From Pedobacter sp. SL55 (lineage in GTDB: Bacteria > Bacteroidota > Bacteroidia > Sphingobacteriales > Sphingobacteriaceae): a DNA stretch of 64,000 bases. Position 1 is the stretch's first letter, and each line of letters starts with the position of its first letter. Shown here piece by piece: positions 35,455 through 44,514 of the stretch. A program made the position numbers and the translations under genes. The notes below the pieces were generated by a model. The model saw only the letters and a list, made by a program, of their open reading frames with translations, ran no database searches and had not been told where the DNA came from. The DNA is taken from contig NZ_CP113059.1 of NCBI RefSeq assembly GCF_026625705.1, forward strand, positions 1,240,001-1,304,000. Direction: 5' to 3'.

Positions 35455-35619
35455 GTTAAAAGTAGAAAGTCAAAAGTTAAAACTTGTTTAATCGGTTAAC
35501 TGTTGAAGTTGGTTAATCGTATTTTTACTAGCTTTCCTATCTCGTCATCCCAGATTTAGTCTGGGATCTTAAAGAGATAGCAATTTCTTTTCCATCAATT
35601 AAAAAAAATCATTCAAAAT

Positions 35620-36921
35620 TTACAAAAGCGGCAGCAGCTGCTCCAATGCCATTCCTCTGCTTCCTTTCAACAGAATAAGCGAGTTTTTCCAGTTTTGGCT
35701 TTCAATAAACGTAGTAGCTTCTATTGGTGTAGCAAAAAAGTTAGTGTTAAAATTGCCTTTGGCATTATAAAAGTGATGGCCTATAAATATTAACGTGTCA
35801 ATTTTATTTTCAATTGCCAGTGCTATGATGCGTTCGTGTTGTGTAGCAGATTCATCGCCCAGCTCAAACATGTCTCCCAAAATAGCAACCTTATGAGTAG
35901 AAGTGAGGCTGTTTAAATTGGTAATGGCGGCAGCCATACTGCTAGGGTTGGCATTATAAAAATCGCAGATGACAGTATTCTTTTCTGTTTTAGTCAACTG
36001 AGAGCGGTTGTTGTTAGGGAAGTAATCGGCTAAGCCTTTATTAATCTCCGCAGGGCTCAATTTAAAGAAGCAACCAATGCTAATGGCGGCTAAAATATTC
36101 TCGAAATTATAGGTGCCCGTGAGGTTTGCTTTGGCTTCGTGGCTTTCTCCATTAAAACTCCAATTAAACTCAATTAGCGGATCACCGTGTTTCAATACAC
36201 CTTGTACGGCGCCTTTCTCGGCAATATTATAGCGAACTATATTTTTAACACCAGCCTTGTTCACCATTTCGGTTAAATCTTTGTTTGTCGCATTTACAAA
36301 AGCGTAGCCATTGTTTTGGCTCAGATAAGCATATAGTTCTGCCTTGCCTTTTTTCACTCCTTCGAAACCGCCAAAGCCCTCTAAATGTGCCATACCAACA
36401 TTGCTAATCAAACCGTGGGTAGGCTGTGCAATGTTGCTTAAGAGTTCAATCTCCTTTTGGTGGTTAGCGCCCATTTCAATCACGGCAATTTCTATATCAT
36501 CAGCTATGCTTAAAATAGATAAAGGCACGCCAATGTGGTTGTTTAAGTTGCCTTTGGTAGCAAAAACCTTAAAATGTTCGGCTAGTACCGCCCTAATCAA
36601 TTCTTTGGTAGTAGTTTTGCCGTTGCTTCCTGTTAGTCCAACTACTGGAATGTTCAATTGCTTCCTATGATGCTTAGCTAGCTCTTGTAAAGTGCTCAAC
36701 ACATCATCCACCAATATAAATTGATCGCCTTTGGCATACGTCGGATTATCTACAATGGCAAATGCCGCACCATCAGCTATCGCCTTCTCTGCAAACTGGT
36801 TGGCATCGAATTTATCGCCCTTTAAGGCAAAAAACAAACAACCTTCGCTAATAGAACGGGTGTCTGTACAAATTACAGAATGTTTTAAATAGTGTTGATA
36901 AAGCTGTTCGATGTTAACCAT
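35620..36921 (-). CDS. murF: UDP-N-acetylmuramoyl-tripeptide--D-Ala-D-Ala ligase
   Basis: A 433-residue Mur ligase that adds D-Ala-D-Ala to the UDP-MurNAc tripeptide in peptidoglycan synthesis. The ATP-binding loop is GLTGSNGKTTTKELI (about residues 94-108), followed by NNHIGVPLSILSI, the motif IEMGANHQKEIELL, and the C-terminal DFYNANPSSMAAAI with LGDMFELGDES. These are the MurF, rather than MurC/D/E, signatures. Complete length. It stands apart from the usual dcw cluster in this window. Confidence 0.94.
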   Translation of the reverse strand: MVNIEQLYQHYLKHSVICTDTRSISEGCLFFALKGDKFDANQFAEKAIADGAAFAIVDNPTYAKGDQFILVDDVLSTLQELAKHHRKQLNIPVVGLTGSNGKTTTKELIRAVLAEHFKVFATKGNLNNHIGVPLSILSIADDIEIAVIEMGANHQKEIELLSNIAQPTHGLISNVGMAHLEGFGGFEGVKKGKAELYAYLSQNNGYAFVNATNKDLTEMVNKAGVKNIVRYNIAEKGAVQGVLKHGDPLIEFNWSFNGESHEAKANLTGTYNFENILAAISIGCFFKLSPAEINKGLADYFPNNNRSQLTKTEKNTVICDFYNANPSSMAAAITNLNSLTSTHKVAILGDMFELGDESATQHERIIALAIENKIDTLIFIGHHFYNAKGNFNTNFFATPIEATTFIESQNWKNSLILLKGSRGMALEQLLPLL

Positions 36922-37000
36922 GTTGCCAAATGTATAAATAGTACTTTGTAAAATTACGAATGCTTCAATGAAATCAAATTTTCTTTTAGTAATATTGATG

Positions 37001-37082
37001 TAGCCACAGATGCACGGATATTTTTTGTCGCAGAGTTATCGTACTCTTTTTTTATTGAAATCAAATCTGTGCATCTATGGCT
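37001..37082. repeat. Intergenic palindrome, family A, second copy
   Basis: Arms tagccacagatgcacggata and aatctgtgcatctatggct, matching the element at 2056-2165. It lies in the divergent gap between murF and the M14 peptidase gene. Confidence 0.65.
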
Positions 37083-37096
37083 TTTAATAGCGAGGT

Positions 37097-39580
37097 ATGA
37101 AAAGAACTTTACTAGTTTTATGGTTGGGGTTATTTGCCTCGTCCTTATTTGCGCAAATACAAAGCCCTGATAACTTTTTAGGTTACGAATTGGGTACTCG
37201 TTTTTCTGCGCATCAAAAGGTAGTCGATTATTTTAAAGAGGTTGCCGCAAAGGCAGGAAACGTAAAGCTGCAATCTTACGGCAAAACCTACGAAGGAAGA
37301 GAATTACTGTTGGCTATCATTTCTGATGCCTCTAACATGCAACGTTTAGAGCAAATTAGAACCAACAACATTGCTATCTCTAATAATGATAAATCGGTAA
37401 AGTTAGCTAAACAACCCGTAATTGTTTGGCTAAGCTACAATGTACACGGCAACGAAGCCAACTCTACCGAGACAGCGATGAAAGTGTTATACACTTTAGC
37501 AGCAGCGAAGGATGAAAAAACTAAGCAATGGTTAAAGAATACGATAGTAATTATCGACCCTTGCTTAAACCCCGATGGGAGAGAGCGGTACGTAAATTAT
37601 TTTAATAGTGTGGTTGGTACGGTGCCTAATCCAGACCCAGCGGCTAGAGAACATTATGAGCCTTGGCCGGGTGGCAGAAGTAACCATTACTATTTTGATC
37701 TGAACCGCGATTGGGCTTGGCAAACGCAAATAGAAAGTGAGCAAAGATTAAGGCAATATCACCAGTGGTTGCCACAGGTTCATGTCGATTTTCATGAGCA
37801 GGGTTACAACGAGCCCTATTACTTCGCACCAGCTGCAGAGCCGATACATCAATCGGTTACCGCTTGGCAAAGGGATTTTCAGGTCATCGTAGGAAAAAAT
37901 AACGCAAAGTATTTCGATGAAAATGGTTGGCAATACTTTACCAAAGAACGTTTCGATTTACTTTATCCATCTTATGGCGATACCTATCCGTTGTATAATG
38001 GCGCTATAGGGATGACTTACGAACAGGGCGGGATAAAAGCAGGCTTGGCCGTGGTCACCGCAGATGGAGATACCTTGACCTTGAAAGATCGCATATCACA
38101 TCACTTTGCTACGTCTATGTCTACCTTGGAAATTTCATCGGCCTATGCCGAAAAATTGGTGACCGAATTCAGGAAGTTCTTTGAACAAAGTTTAACACCA
38201 GCTACGGCTTACAAAAGCTATGTAATTAAAGCCCAAAATATTTCGAGATTGAGAAAACTAGCCGAACTGCTGACGAAAAATAAAATCAGCTATGCCTTTG
38301 GCTCTGAAAAAGGCGACAGGAGCTTAAATGGTTATAACTACGAAACGCAAAAAGTTGAATCTTTTAAGCTGGAGCGAAACGATATGGTGGTGAATGTGGC
38401 GCAGAAACATGGGGTGCTCGCCAACATTTTATTTGAACCGCAAACTTTTGTTGCCGATTCTAATACTTATGACATTACCGCTTGGGCATTGCCTTATGCT
38501 TATGGCTTAAATGCTTATGGTTTAAAGGAAAATGTTTTGGGTGGCCATTCGTTTATAGAAGAGCCAAAAAGAATTTTGCCAAGCGTAGCAAAACCTTATG
38601 CTTGGGTGTTGGCTTGGGGTTCAATAGAAGAAGCAAAAACTTTAGTGGCTTTGCAGCAAAAAGACATCAAAGTGAGAATGGCCGAACAAGCTTTTACCAT
38701 TGGCGGCGTTAACTACAAAGCGGGTACCTTACTGGTGTACAGGGCCGAGAACGAAAAGAAGAACAAAAACTTCACATCGGTTATACAACAATTACTTACA
38801 CAAAATAATGTAGTTTTTAGCGTATTAGGCTCGGGCTATGTAGAAAAAGGCAAAGATTTTGGCTCGTCGAGCTACAGGTTATTAGCTACACCAAAAATAG
38901 CTGTATTGGGCGGTCAAGAAACTTCTTCGCAGTCGCTGGGCGAGATCTGGCATTTTTTTGAGCAAGAATTAAATTATCCAATATCTATAGTCAATGTAGC
39001 TACTGCCGCAAACCTGGATATCAATCAAATCAATACTTTAATTGTACCAGATGGTTACTATGCCGAGAAACTTGCCGAGCAATTGGCAATCTGGGTAAGT
39101 ACCGGCGGTAAGTTGATTTTATTAGAGGATGCCATTGCAGCGGTTATAGGAAAGAAGCCGTTTCAAATCAAACGCAGAGAAGAACCTAAAAACAACGATG
39201 CAAAGAGTAATACGCAAGCCTACAGCAGCAGAGATCACGATGATTTTAGCAATTCTATTCCTGGGGCCATCTATAAAGTATACTTAGATCAAACACATCC
39301 GTTAAGCTATGGCATTGGTAAATACTACTACACCCTAAAAACTGATGCCAATATTTATGAGCCCTTTGAAAATGGATATAACATCGGTTTGCTAAAGCCA
39401 GATAGCTACGTTGCTGGCGTTGCTGGTGCTAAGGTTAAGGCTAAAATTGCTTCGGGCATGTTGTATGGTGTTCAAGAAATTGGTAAAGGTCGAGTTTTAT
39501 ATATCGCAACAGGGTTGATTTTTAGGCAGTTTTGGGAAGGAGGTAAGCAGGTGTTGGTAAATGGGGTGTTTTTGGATTAG
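37097..39580 (+). CDS. M14-family zinc carboxypeptidase, secreted
   Basis: An 827-residue protein with a signal peptide ending SSLFAQ. The M14 domain occupies about residues 25-360: SYGKTYEGRELLLAIIS opens it, VHGNEANSTE carries the first two zinc ligands (H, E), NPDGRERYV holds the substrate-binding region and HVDFHEQGYNEPYYF gives the later zinc histidine. The C-terminal half is an uncharacterised alpha/beta region of the kind seen in long Bacteroidota M14 proteins. It lies upstream of three SusC/SusD operons on the same strand, so it may feed peptides to them; no direct evidence. Confidence 0.88.
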   Translation: MKRTLLVLWLGLFASSLFAQIQSPDNFLGYELGTRFSAHQKVVDYFKEVAAKAGNVKLQSYGKTYEGRELLLAIISDASNMQRLEQIRTNNIAISNNDKSVKLAKQPVIVWLSYNVHGNEANSTETAMKVLYTLAAAKDEKTKQWLKNTIVIIDPCLNPDGRERYVNYFNSVVGTVPNPDPAAREHYEPWPGGRSNHYYFDLNRDWAWQTQIESEQRLRQYHQWLPQVHVDFHEQGYNEPYYFAPAAEPIHQSVTAWQRDFQVIVGKNNAKYFDENGWQYFTKERFDLLYPSYGDTYPLYNGAIGMTYEQGGIKAGLAVVTADGDTLTLKDRISHHFATSMSTLEISSAYAEKLVTEFRKFFEQSLTPATAYKSYVIKAQNISRLRKLAELLTKNKISYAFGSEKGDRSLNGYNYETQKVESFKLERNDMVVNVAQKHGVLANILFEPQTFVADSNTYDITAWALPYAYGLNAYGLKENVLGGHSFIEEPKRILPSVAKPYAWVLAWGSIEEAKTLVALQQKDIKVRMAEQAFTIGGVNYKAGTLLVYRAENEKKNKNFTSVIQQLLTQNNVVFSVLGSGYVEKGKDFGSSSYRLLATPKIAVLGGQETSSQSLGEIWHFFEQELNYPISIVNVATAANLDINQINTLIVPDGYYAEKLAEQLAIWVSTGGKLILLEDAIAAVIGKKPFQIKRREEPKNNDAKSNTQAYSSRDHDDFSNSIPGAIYKVYLDQTHPLSYGIGKYYYTLKTDANIYEPFENGYNIGLLKPDSYVAGVAGAKVKAKIASGMLYGVQEIGKGRVLYIATGLIFRQFWEGGKQVLVNGVFLD

Positions 39581-39660
39581 GGAGGCGAGAATTGGGATAA
39601 GCTATGTTGAATTCTTAAAATGTTTAAAACTCGCTAAATGTTAAAAATTGTTAAATAAAA

Positions 39661-39692
39661 TTTGTGTTACATAAGTAATTCGTCTATATTTA
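39661..39692 (+). promoter_or_regulatory. Promoter of SusC/SusD operon 1
   Basis: TTTG at 39661-39664, a 20-base spacer, then TATATTTA at 39685-39692: a close match to the Bacteroidota -33/-7 pattern. The same box order recurs before the other two susC genes. Confidence 0.75.
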
Positions 39693-39734
39693 GCCTCATA
39701 ATTAACTATTAACTAACCTAATTTTAAAATTTTT

Positions 39735-42677
39735 ATGAAAAAACTTCTACGAAGTTTGTTCATTTTGCTATGCGTTGCTAGTACAGCTATGGCGCAAAAT
39801 AGAACAATTACTGGTACAGTTACCTCTAAAGAAGATGGACTTCCAATACCAGGGGTAAGTGTAAAAGTAAGAGGCACAAATGTAGGTGTGTCAACGGGTG
39901 CAGATGGTAAGTTCGCAGTTTCTGTTCCTGCTAACGCTACGGTGTTAGAAATTAGTTCAATTGGCTATACTGCTCAAACGATAGCATTAGGAACTAGCAA
40001 CACTGTTAATGTATCACTTGATACCGACTCAAAGTCGCTTAACGAAGTTGTAGTAACCACGGGGTATACTACAATTAATAGAAAAGCGTTCTCTGGCGCA
40101 ACAGCAACAGTTTCTACTGCTGAAGTGGCTAAACAGACTTTTGGCTCTTTCGATCAGGCGTTGCAAGGTTCTGCATCGGGTGTAAGTGTTACAGCAAACG
40201 GAGGGCAGCCTGGGCAAAATGCTGTTGTTCGTATTAGAGGTAATGGATCTATTTCTGGTAATAATGTGCCTTTGTATATTATGGATGGAATAGAGATCTC
40301 TGCGGCAGATTTTCAATCTGTCAATCAAGGCGACTTTGAGAGCATTGAAGTCTTAAAAGATGCAGTATCTACAGGTATCTATGGATCAAGGGGTGCAAAT
40401 GGTGTAATTGTAATCACTACCAAAAAAGGTAAGGCTGGACAGTTGCAAATCAATTATGATTTGCAAATAGGGCGTTCTAAAATGCCTGAAGATAGACTGA
40501 TCGTAATGAACAGTCAGCAAAAAATTGATTATGAATTGAGAAATGGGAACCCGTATGAATGGACTGATGAACAAGCCGATAGTTTAAGAGCTGTTAATTT
40601 CGATTGGAAAGACGCTTTGTTTCAAACAGGTGCGACTCAACAACATCAGATTTCTGCAAGTGCGGGTAGTGAAAAAAGCAAGGTTTACGGCTCACTATCA
40701 TTTTTAGATCAGGATGGTATTGTTAGAACAACAGGTTTAAAACGATATACTGCAAGATTAAACATGGATAACATTGTAAACAATTTTAGATTTGGCTTAG
40801 GTTTGCAAGGAGGCTATTCTAATAGAAACAACACTTTGGAAGGTGATGCAGTAACGAATATGCCATTGAATGCGATACGTTGGAGTAACCCTTATGAAGT
40901 AGATAGGTTACCTGATGGAAGTTATAATAACTTCAGAGGCAATTTATTATCTGGACAGCCTAATGGTGCAATGGAATTATTCGAAAATAAGCGTAACACT
41001 AAACAGCTGAAGGGAATTGGTACGGCATATTTAGAATATCACATTCCTGCCGTTGAGGGACTTTATGCTAGAACAAATTGGGGTATAGACTATACTCAAA
41101 ACGAGGGCGATACCTATATCAGCCCTATTACTTCTACCGGCTTTGCAAGACAAGGTGCCTTAACTAGGTCAATGAGCAGAAATTTCCGTTACACCGGAAC
41201 CTCTTCTTTAAATTATAAAAATACTTTCGATAAGCACGAGCTTAACGGAGGAGTGTTTTTTGAGGTAGTTAAAAATGACTATAGAACGTTCGGTTTCTCA
41301 GGTTTCGGATTAGATAACGGCTTTCCAAATGAGACCGGTATCACTCCTGGTTCAGCTGCGAATGAAAATTACATCCCAACGGTAAATGGTAACGGTAATC
41401 AAACTGGTTTAATGTCAGTATTTGCTTCTTTAAATTATGGCTATAATAGTAAATATTACATCAATGCGGTAATTAGAAGAGATGGCTCTTCTCGTTTCGG
41501 TTTAGATAGACGATGGGCTAATTTTGGGTCTATCGGTGCTACTTGGGCTATCGATAGAGAGGATTTCGTCAAAGAAATCTCTTGGATTAGTCAATTAAAC
41601 CTAAGAGCTAGTTACGGTACTTCAGGAAACCAACCGATCAATGAATATCCGCTATCACAGTTGACTAAGACCGCTTACGCTGGAGTAACTGCATGGACTC
41701 CGACTATTTCAGGAAATCAATTGTTAACTTGGGAAACCAATAAAACTTTCAACGTTGGTTTAGATTTTGGTGTATTTAAAAATCGATTGAGTGGTACTTT
41801 AGAATATTATAATAGGTTAGCGATTAATCAGTTCTATAATGTTCCCGTAGATCCTTCTGTTTCGGGCTTTACTACTGTACCAGGCAACTTTGGAGACTTG
41901 AGAAATAGAGGTGTTGAATTTTCACTTAGAGGTGATGTGATCAAAACAACTGAATTTAGTTGGAATTTAGGTGCAAACATTTCTTACAATCAAAACAAAA
42001 TTTTGTCGCTACCAGAAAATGATAGAATTGAAGGCGAGACCATTTTATCTGAAGGAAGTCCTAGAAATACGCTTTTCTTAGTTCCATATGTAGGTGTTGA
42101 TCCAGCGACAGGTAACGCATTGTACAGAAAGTTAGATGGTACGATCACTCCAAATTTTGACGCCAATGATAAGGTGAAGTTGGGTACATCTGATGCACCA
42201 TGGTTTGGTGGTATTACAACTAGATTTGCCTATAAGGGTTTTGACTTGAGTGCTCAGCTTAATTTTTTCTTGGATAGAGTAATGTACAATGCAGATCTAG
42301 TTAATTTAACGAGGCCTGATTATTTCTACGACAATCTGGCTGCAGAAATGTTAAATGAATGGACACCAACTAATACCAATACCAATGTGCCAAGATTTGA
42401 TGCTTCAGGCGGTAATGATTTTCAAGCAGAAACTTCTAGATTCGTAGAGGATGCTAGTTTCTGGAGACTGCGAAATGTCACTTTAGGATACACTTTTCGT
42501 CCAACGTTACTATCAAGTTTGAAAATAAAATCCGCTAGAGTGTTCGTTCAAGGACAAAATTTATGGACATCAACCAAATTTAGAAGTTTCGATCCAGAGG
42601 CTACGGGCTCAGTTTTAGCTGGTGCGCAGTATCCATCGCTTGTTCAGGCAACTTTTGGTTTAAGTATTGGTTTTTAA
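39735..42677 (+). CDS. SusC-type TonB-dependent receptor 1
   Basis: A 980-residue outer-membrane transporter that imports oligomeric nutrients with its SusD lid and TonB energy. A signal peptide (first 21 residues, ending AMAQ) is followed by a carboxypeptidase-regulatory-like domain (TGTVTSKEDGLPIPGVSVKV), a plug domain with the SusC hallmark YGSRGANGVIVITTKKG (about residues 215-231), and a beta-barrel ending in phenylalanine (FGLSIGF). The first 60 codons are nearly the same as in the receptors at 44515 and 51055. The partner SusD gene starts 30 bases downstream. Confidence 0.94.
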   Translation: MKKLLRSLFILLCVASTAMAQNRTITGTVTSKEDGLPIPGVSVKVRGTNVGVSTGADGKFAVSVPANATVLEISSIGYTAQTIALGTSNTVNVSLDTDSKSLNEVVVTTGYTTINRKAFSGATATVSTAEVAKQTFGSFDQALQGSASGVSVTANGGQPGQNAVVRIRGNGSISGNNVPLYIMDGIEISAADFQSVNQGDFESIEVLKDAVSTGIYGSRGANGVIVITTKKGKAGQLQINYDLQIGRSKMPEDRLIVMNSQQKIDYELRNGNPYEWTDEQADSLRAVNFDWKDALFQTGATQQHQISASAGSEKSKVYGSLSFLDQDGIVRTTGLKRYTARLNMDNIVNNFRFGLGLQGGYSNRNNTLEGDAVTNMPLNAIRWSNPYEVDRLPDGSYNNFRGNLLSGQPNGAMELFENKRNTKQLKGIGTAYLEYHIPAVEGLYARTNWGIDYTQNEGDTYISPITSTGFARQGALTRSMSRNFRYTGTSSLNYKNTFDKHELNGGVFFEVVKNDYRTFGFSGFGLDNGFPNETGITPGSAANENYIPTVNGNGNQTGLMSVFASLNYGYNSKYYINAVIRRDGSSRFGLDRRWANFGSIGATWAIDREDFVKEISWISQLNLRASYGTSGNQPINEYPLSQLTKTAYAGVTAWTPTISGNQLLTWETNKTFNVGLDFGVFKNRLSGTLEYYNRLAINQFYNVPVDPSVSGFTTVPGNFGDLRNRGVEFSLRGDVIKTTEFSWNLGANISYNQNKILSLPENDRIEGETILSEGSPRNTLFLVPYVGVDPATGNALYRKLDGTITPNFDANDKVKLGTSDAPWFGGITTRFAYKGFDLSAQLNFFLDRVMYNADLVNLTRPDYFYDNLAAEMLNEWTPTNTNTNVPRFDASGGNDFQAETSRFVEDASFWRLRNVTLGYTFRPTLLSSLKIKSARVFVQGQNLWTSTKFRSFDPEATGSVLAGAQYPSLVQATFGLSIGF

Positions 42678-42706
42678 TCTTTGATGTTATGTTTAATATA
42701 AAATAT

Positions 42707-44209
42707 ATGTATAAAAAAATAGCTCTTTTGGCAATGGTAGGTATATTATCGTTGAGTAGCTGCCAAAAAGATTTAATCGAGCTAACACCAGATTTTACGC
42801 TTGATGCGGAAAATAACCCATCGAACATGGTTCAAATTGAACATGTGCTTAATGGCGCTTATGCTGGATTAAGGGCTGCCGATTATTATGGCTCTGGTAG
42901 TGGGACTGGAAGTGTGTCGGCGTTGATGCCAGATGTAATGAGTGATAATTTATTTGAAACAAACCAATCATTAGCCAACTCTAGGCCAATGTCTCAATTG
43001 GTATTTCAGATTAATGAAGATCAAATTACTAGATTTTACAACGCAGGTTACAAGGTTGTTTCAAGTGCTAACATCGTGCTGCAAAACATAGATAAGTTCG
43101 CGACAGCTGCAAATGCCAAACAAGTTAATAGGATCAAAGGTCAGGCCTTGGCGCTTAGAGCTTTAGCTCACTTTGATATGTTTAAGTATTTTGCTGAAGA
43201 CTATGACCGCAATAGCACCACTACTTTAGCGCTTAATTATGGGAAGGAATTTAAAGTAGATGTAAATGCAAAACCCTCACGCCTAAATAACAAGCAATTC
43301 TATGACGAGCTTTTAGCGGATTTAAATGCTGCACAGGGATTTTTAGGCGATGTTGATAATGCCAATTATTACATCACAGGTTTAGTGAAGCCAAGGCTAT
43401 CTTTAGCAGCAGTTCATTTGTTAAAAGCGAGAGTTTATCTATATGCTAAGATGTACCCAGAAGCAATAGCATCGGCTACGGCGGGCATTGCGATAGCACC
43501 GACATTGGTGAACACGCAGACTGCTTTCAGCGGAATGTACAATCAGACTGCTGCGGGAGAAATTATTTGGAATGTGCAATTCGATGCAAACCAAGGAGGC
43601 CCGACGAATTTGGTATATTTCGCTACTCAGACGCAAAGTTATTTTAGACCAGCTTTAGAGATTGCTACAGTTGCTGGTACAACAGGTTTAATTAGATCAA
43701 CAGATATCAGGTATGCAGCATACTTTGCTAATGTTAGGCAATTGGCCTCAAATCCGCAGGCTTTGGCATTAATTAAGTATAGAGGTAAATCCGCTTTGTC
43801 TAATGCCAATGCAAATTTTATAGCAATGAAGACGGCAGAGTTATACTTGATCAGAGCAGAGGCTTATGCCAAAAGTTCACCAGCGCAAGAAGCATTAGCT
43901 ATTGCTGATTTAAATGCTGTGCGTACCGCTAGAATTGCTGGTTACGTTCCAGAAGTTTTGGTAGGGTCTGCATTAACAGATGCTATTGCTAATGAGAGAA
44001 GAAGAGAGTTTGTAGGAGAAGGACACAGGTTCTTCGATTTAAAAAGGACTACAAGAACGCTCCAAAGAGGGAGTACCTGTGGGGTGCCAAGTTTATCTCC
44101 AATAACTAACTGTTCATTGGCGCCAACAGCTAGAGAGTGGTCCTTTCCAATTACTCAAACATTGGCTAATGCTAATAATAATTTGCAGCAAAATCCAAGT
44201 TGGAGATAA
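42707..44209 (+). CDS. SusD/RagB-type nutrient-binding lipoprotein 1
   Basis: A 500-residue lipoprotein (signal MYKKIALLAMVGILSLSSCQ, lipobox LSSC) that caps its SusC partner. SusD features include TPR-like helices (IKGQALALRALAHFDMFKYF) and the C-terminal AELYLIRAEAYAKSS, ADLNAVRTAR and RRREFVGEGHRFFDLKRTTR blocks. An in-frame ATG 18 bases earlier exists, but MYKK gives the better signal. The ligand is unknown. The operon ends with the terminator at 44231. Confidence 0.93.
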   Translation: MYKKIALLAMVGILSLSSCQKDLIELTPDFTLDAENNPSNMVQIEHVLNGAYAGLRAADYYGSGSGTGSVSALMPDVMSDNLFETNQSLANSRPMSQLVFQINEDQITRFYNAGYKVVSSANIVLQNIDKFATAANAKQVNRIKGQALALRALAHFDMFKYFAEDYDRNSTTTLALNYGKEFKVDVNAKPSRLNNKQFYDELLADLNAAQGFLGDVDNANYYITGLVKPRLSLAAVHLLKARVYLYAKMYPEAIASATAGIAIAPTLVNTQTAFSGMYNQTAAGEIIWNVQFDANQGGPTNLVYFATQTQSYFRPALEIATVAGTTGLIRSTDIRYAAYFANVRQLASNPQALALIKYRGKSALSNANANFIAMKTAELYLIRAEAYAKSSPAQEALAIADLNAVRTARIAGYVPEVLVGSALTDAIANERRREFVGEGHRFFDLKRTTRTLQRGSTCGVPSLSPITNCSLAPTAREWSFPITQTLANANNNLQQNPSWR

Positions 44210-44230
44210 CATGTGAAATATAAATTAAAA

Positions 44231-44267
44231 CAAAAGGGAGCGATGAAAATTGCTCCCTTTTGTTTTT
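44231..44267 (+). terminator. Terminator of SusC/SusD operon 1
   Basis: Stem caaaagggagc / gctcccttttg with loop gatgaaaatt and a following T run. Confidence 0.88.
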
Positions 44268-44440
44268 AAAATATATCAGAAGATCTACAATGTATACTAG
44301 TGTTGAATGAAGGTTTTAGATAAAGGCGACACTATGTTAAAAAGTTCTTAACACACTTGTAAAAATTGATAAATTAAGTTTTTTAGATAGTATTTTGAAG
44401 TTTACCTTCAAGAATGTTTGTTAAAAAATGTTAAATAAAA

Positions 44441-44472
44441 TTTGTGTTACGTATTAAATGTATCTATATTTA
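44441..44472 (+). promoter_or_regulatory. Promoter of SusC/SusD operon 2
   Basis: TTTG at 44441-44444, 20 bases, TATATTTA at 44465-44472. Same order and spacing as operon 1, with the same upstream block tgttaaataaaa. Confidence 0.75.
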
Positions 44473-44514
44473 GCACTAATTAATTATTAACTAACCTAAA
44501 TTTTTAAAAAGTTT

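Larger units (their letters stand above)
44210..44514. other. Spacer with terminator and operon-2 promoter
   Basis: A spacer of 305 bases. It contains the terminator at 44231-44267 and the promoter at 44441-44472. The last 100 bases strongly resemble the leader of susC 1, including ttattaactaacct shortly before the start codon. Confidence 0.7.
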
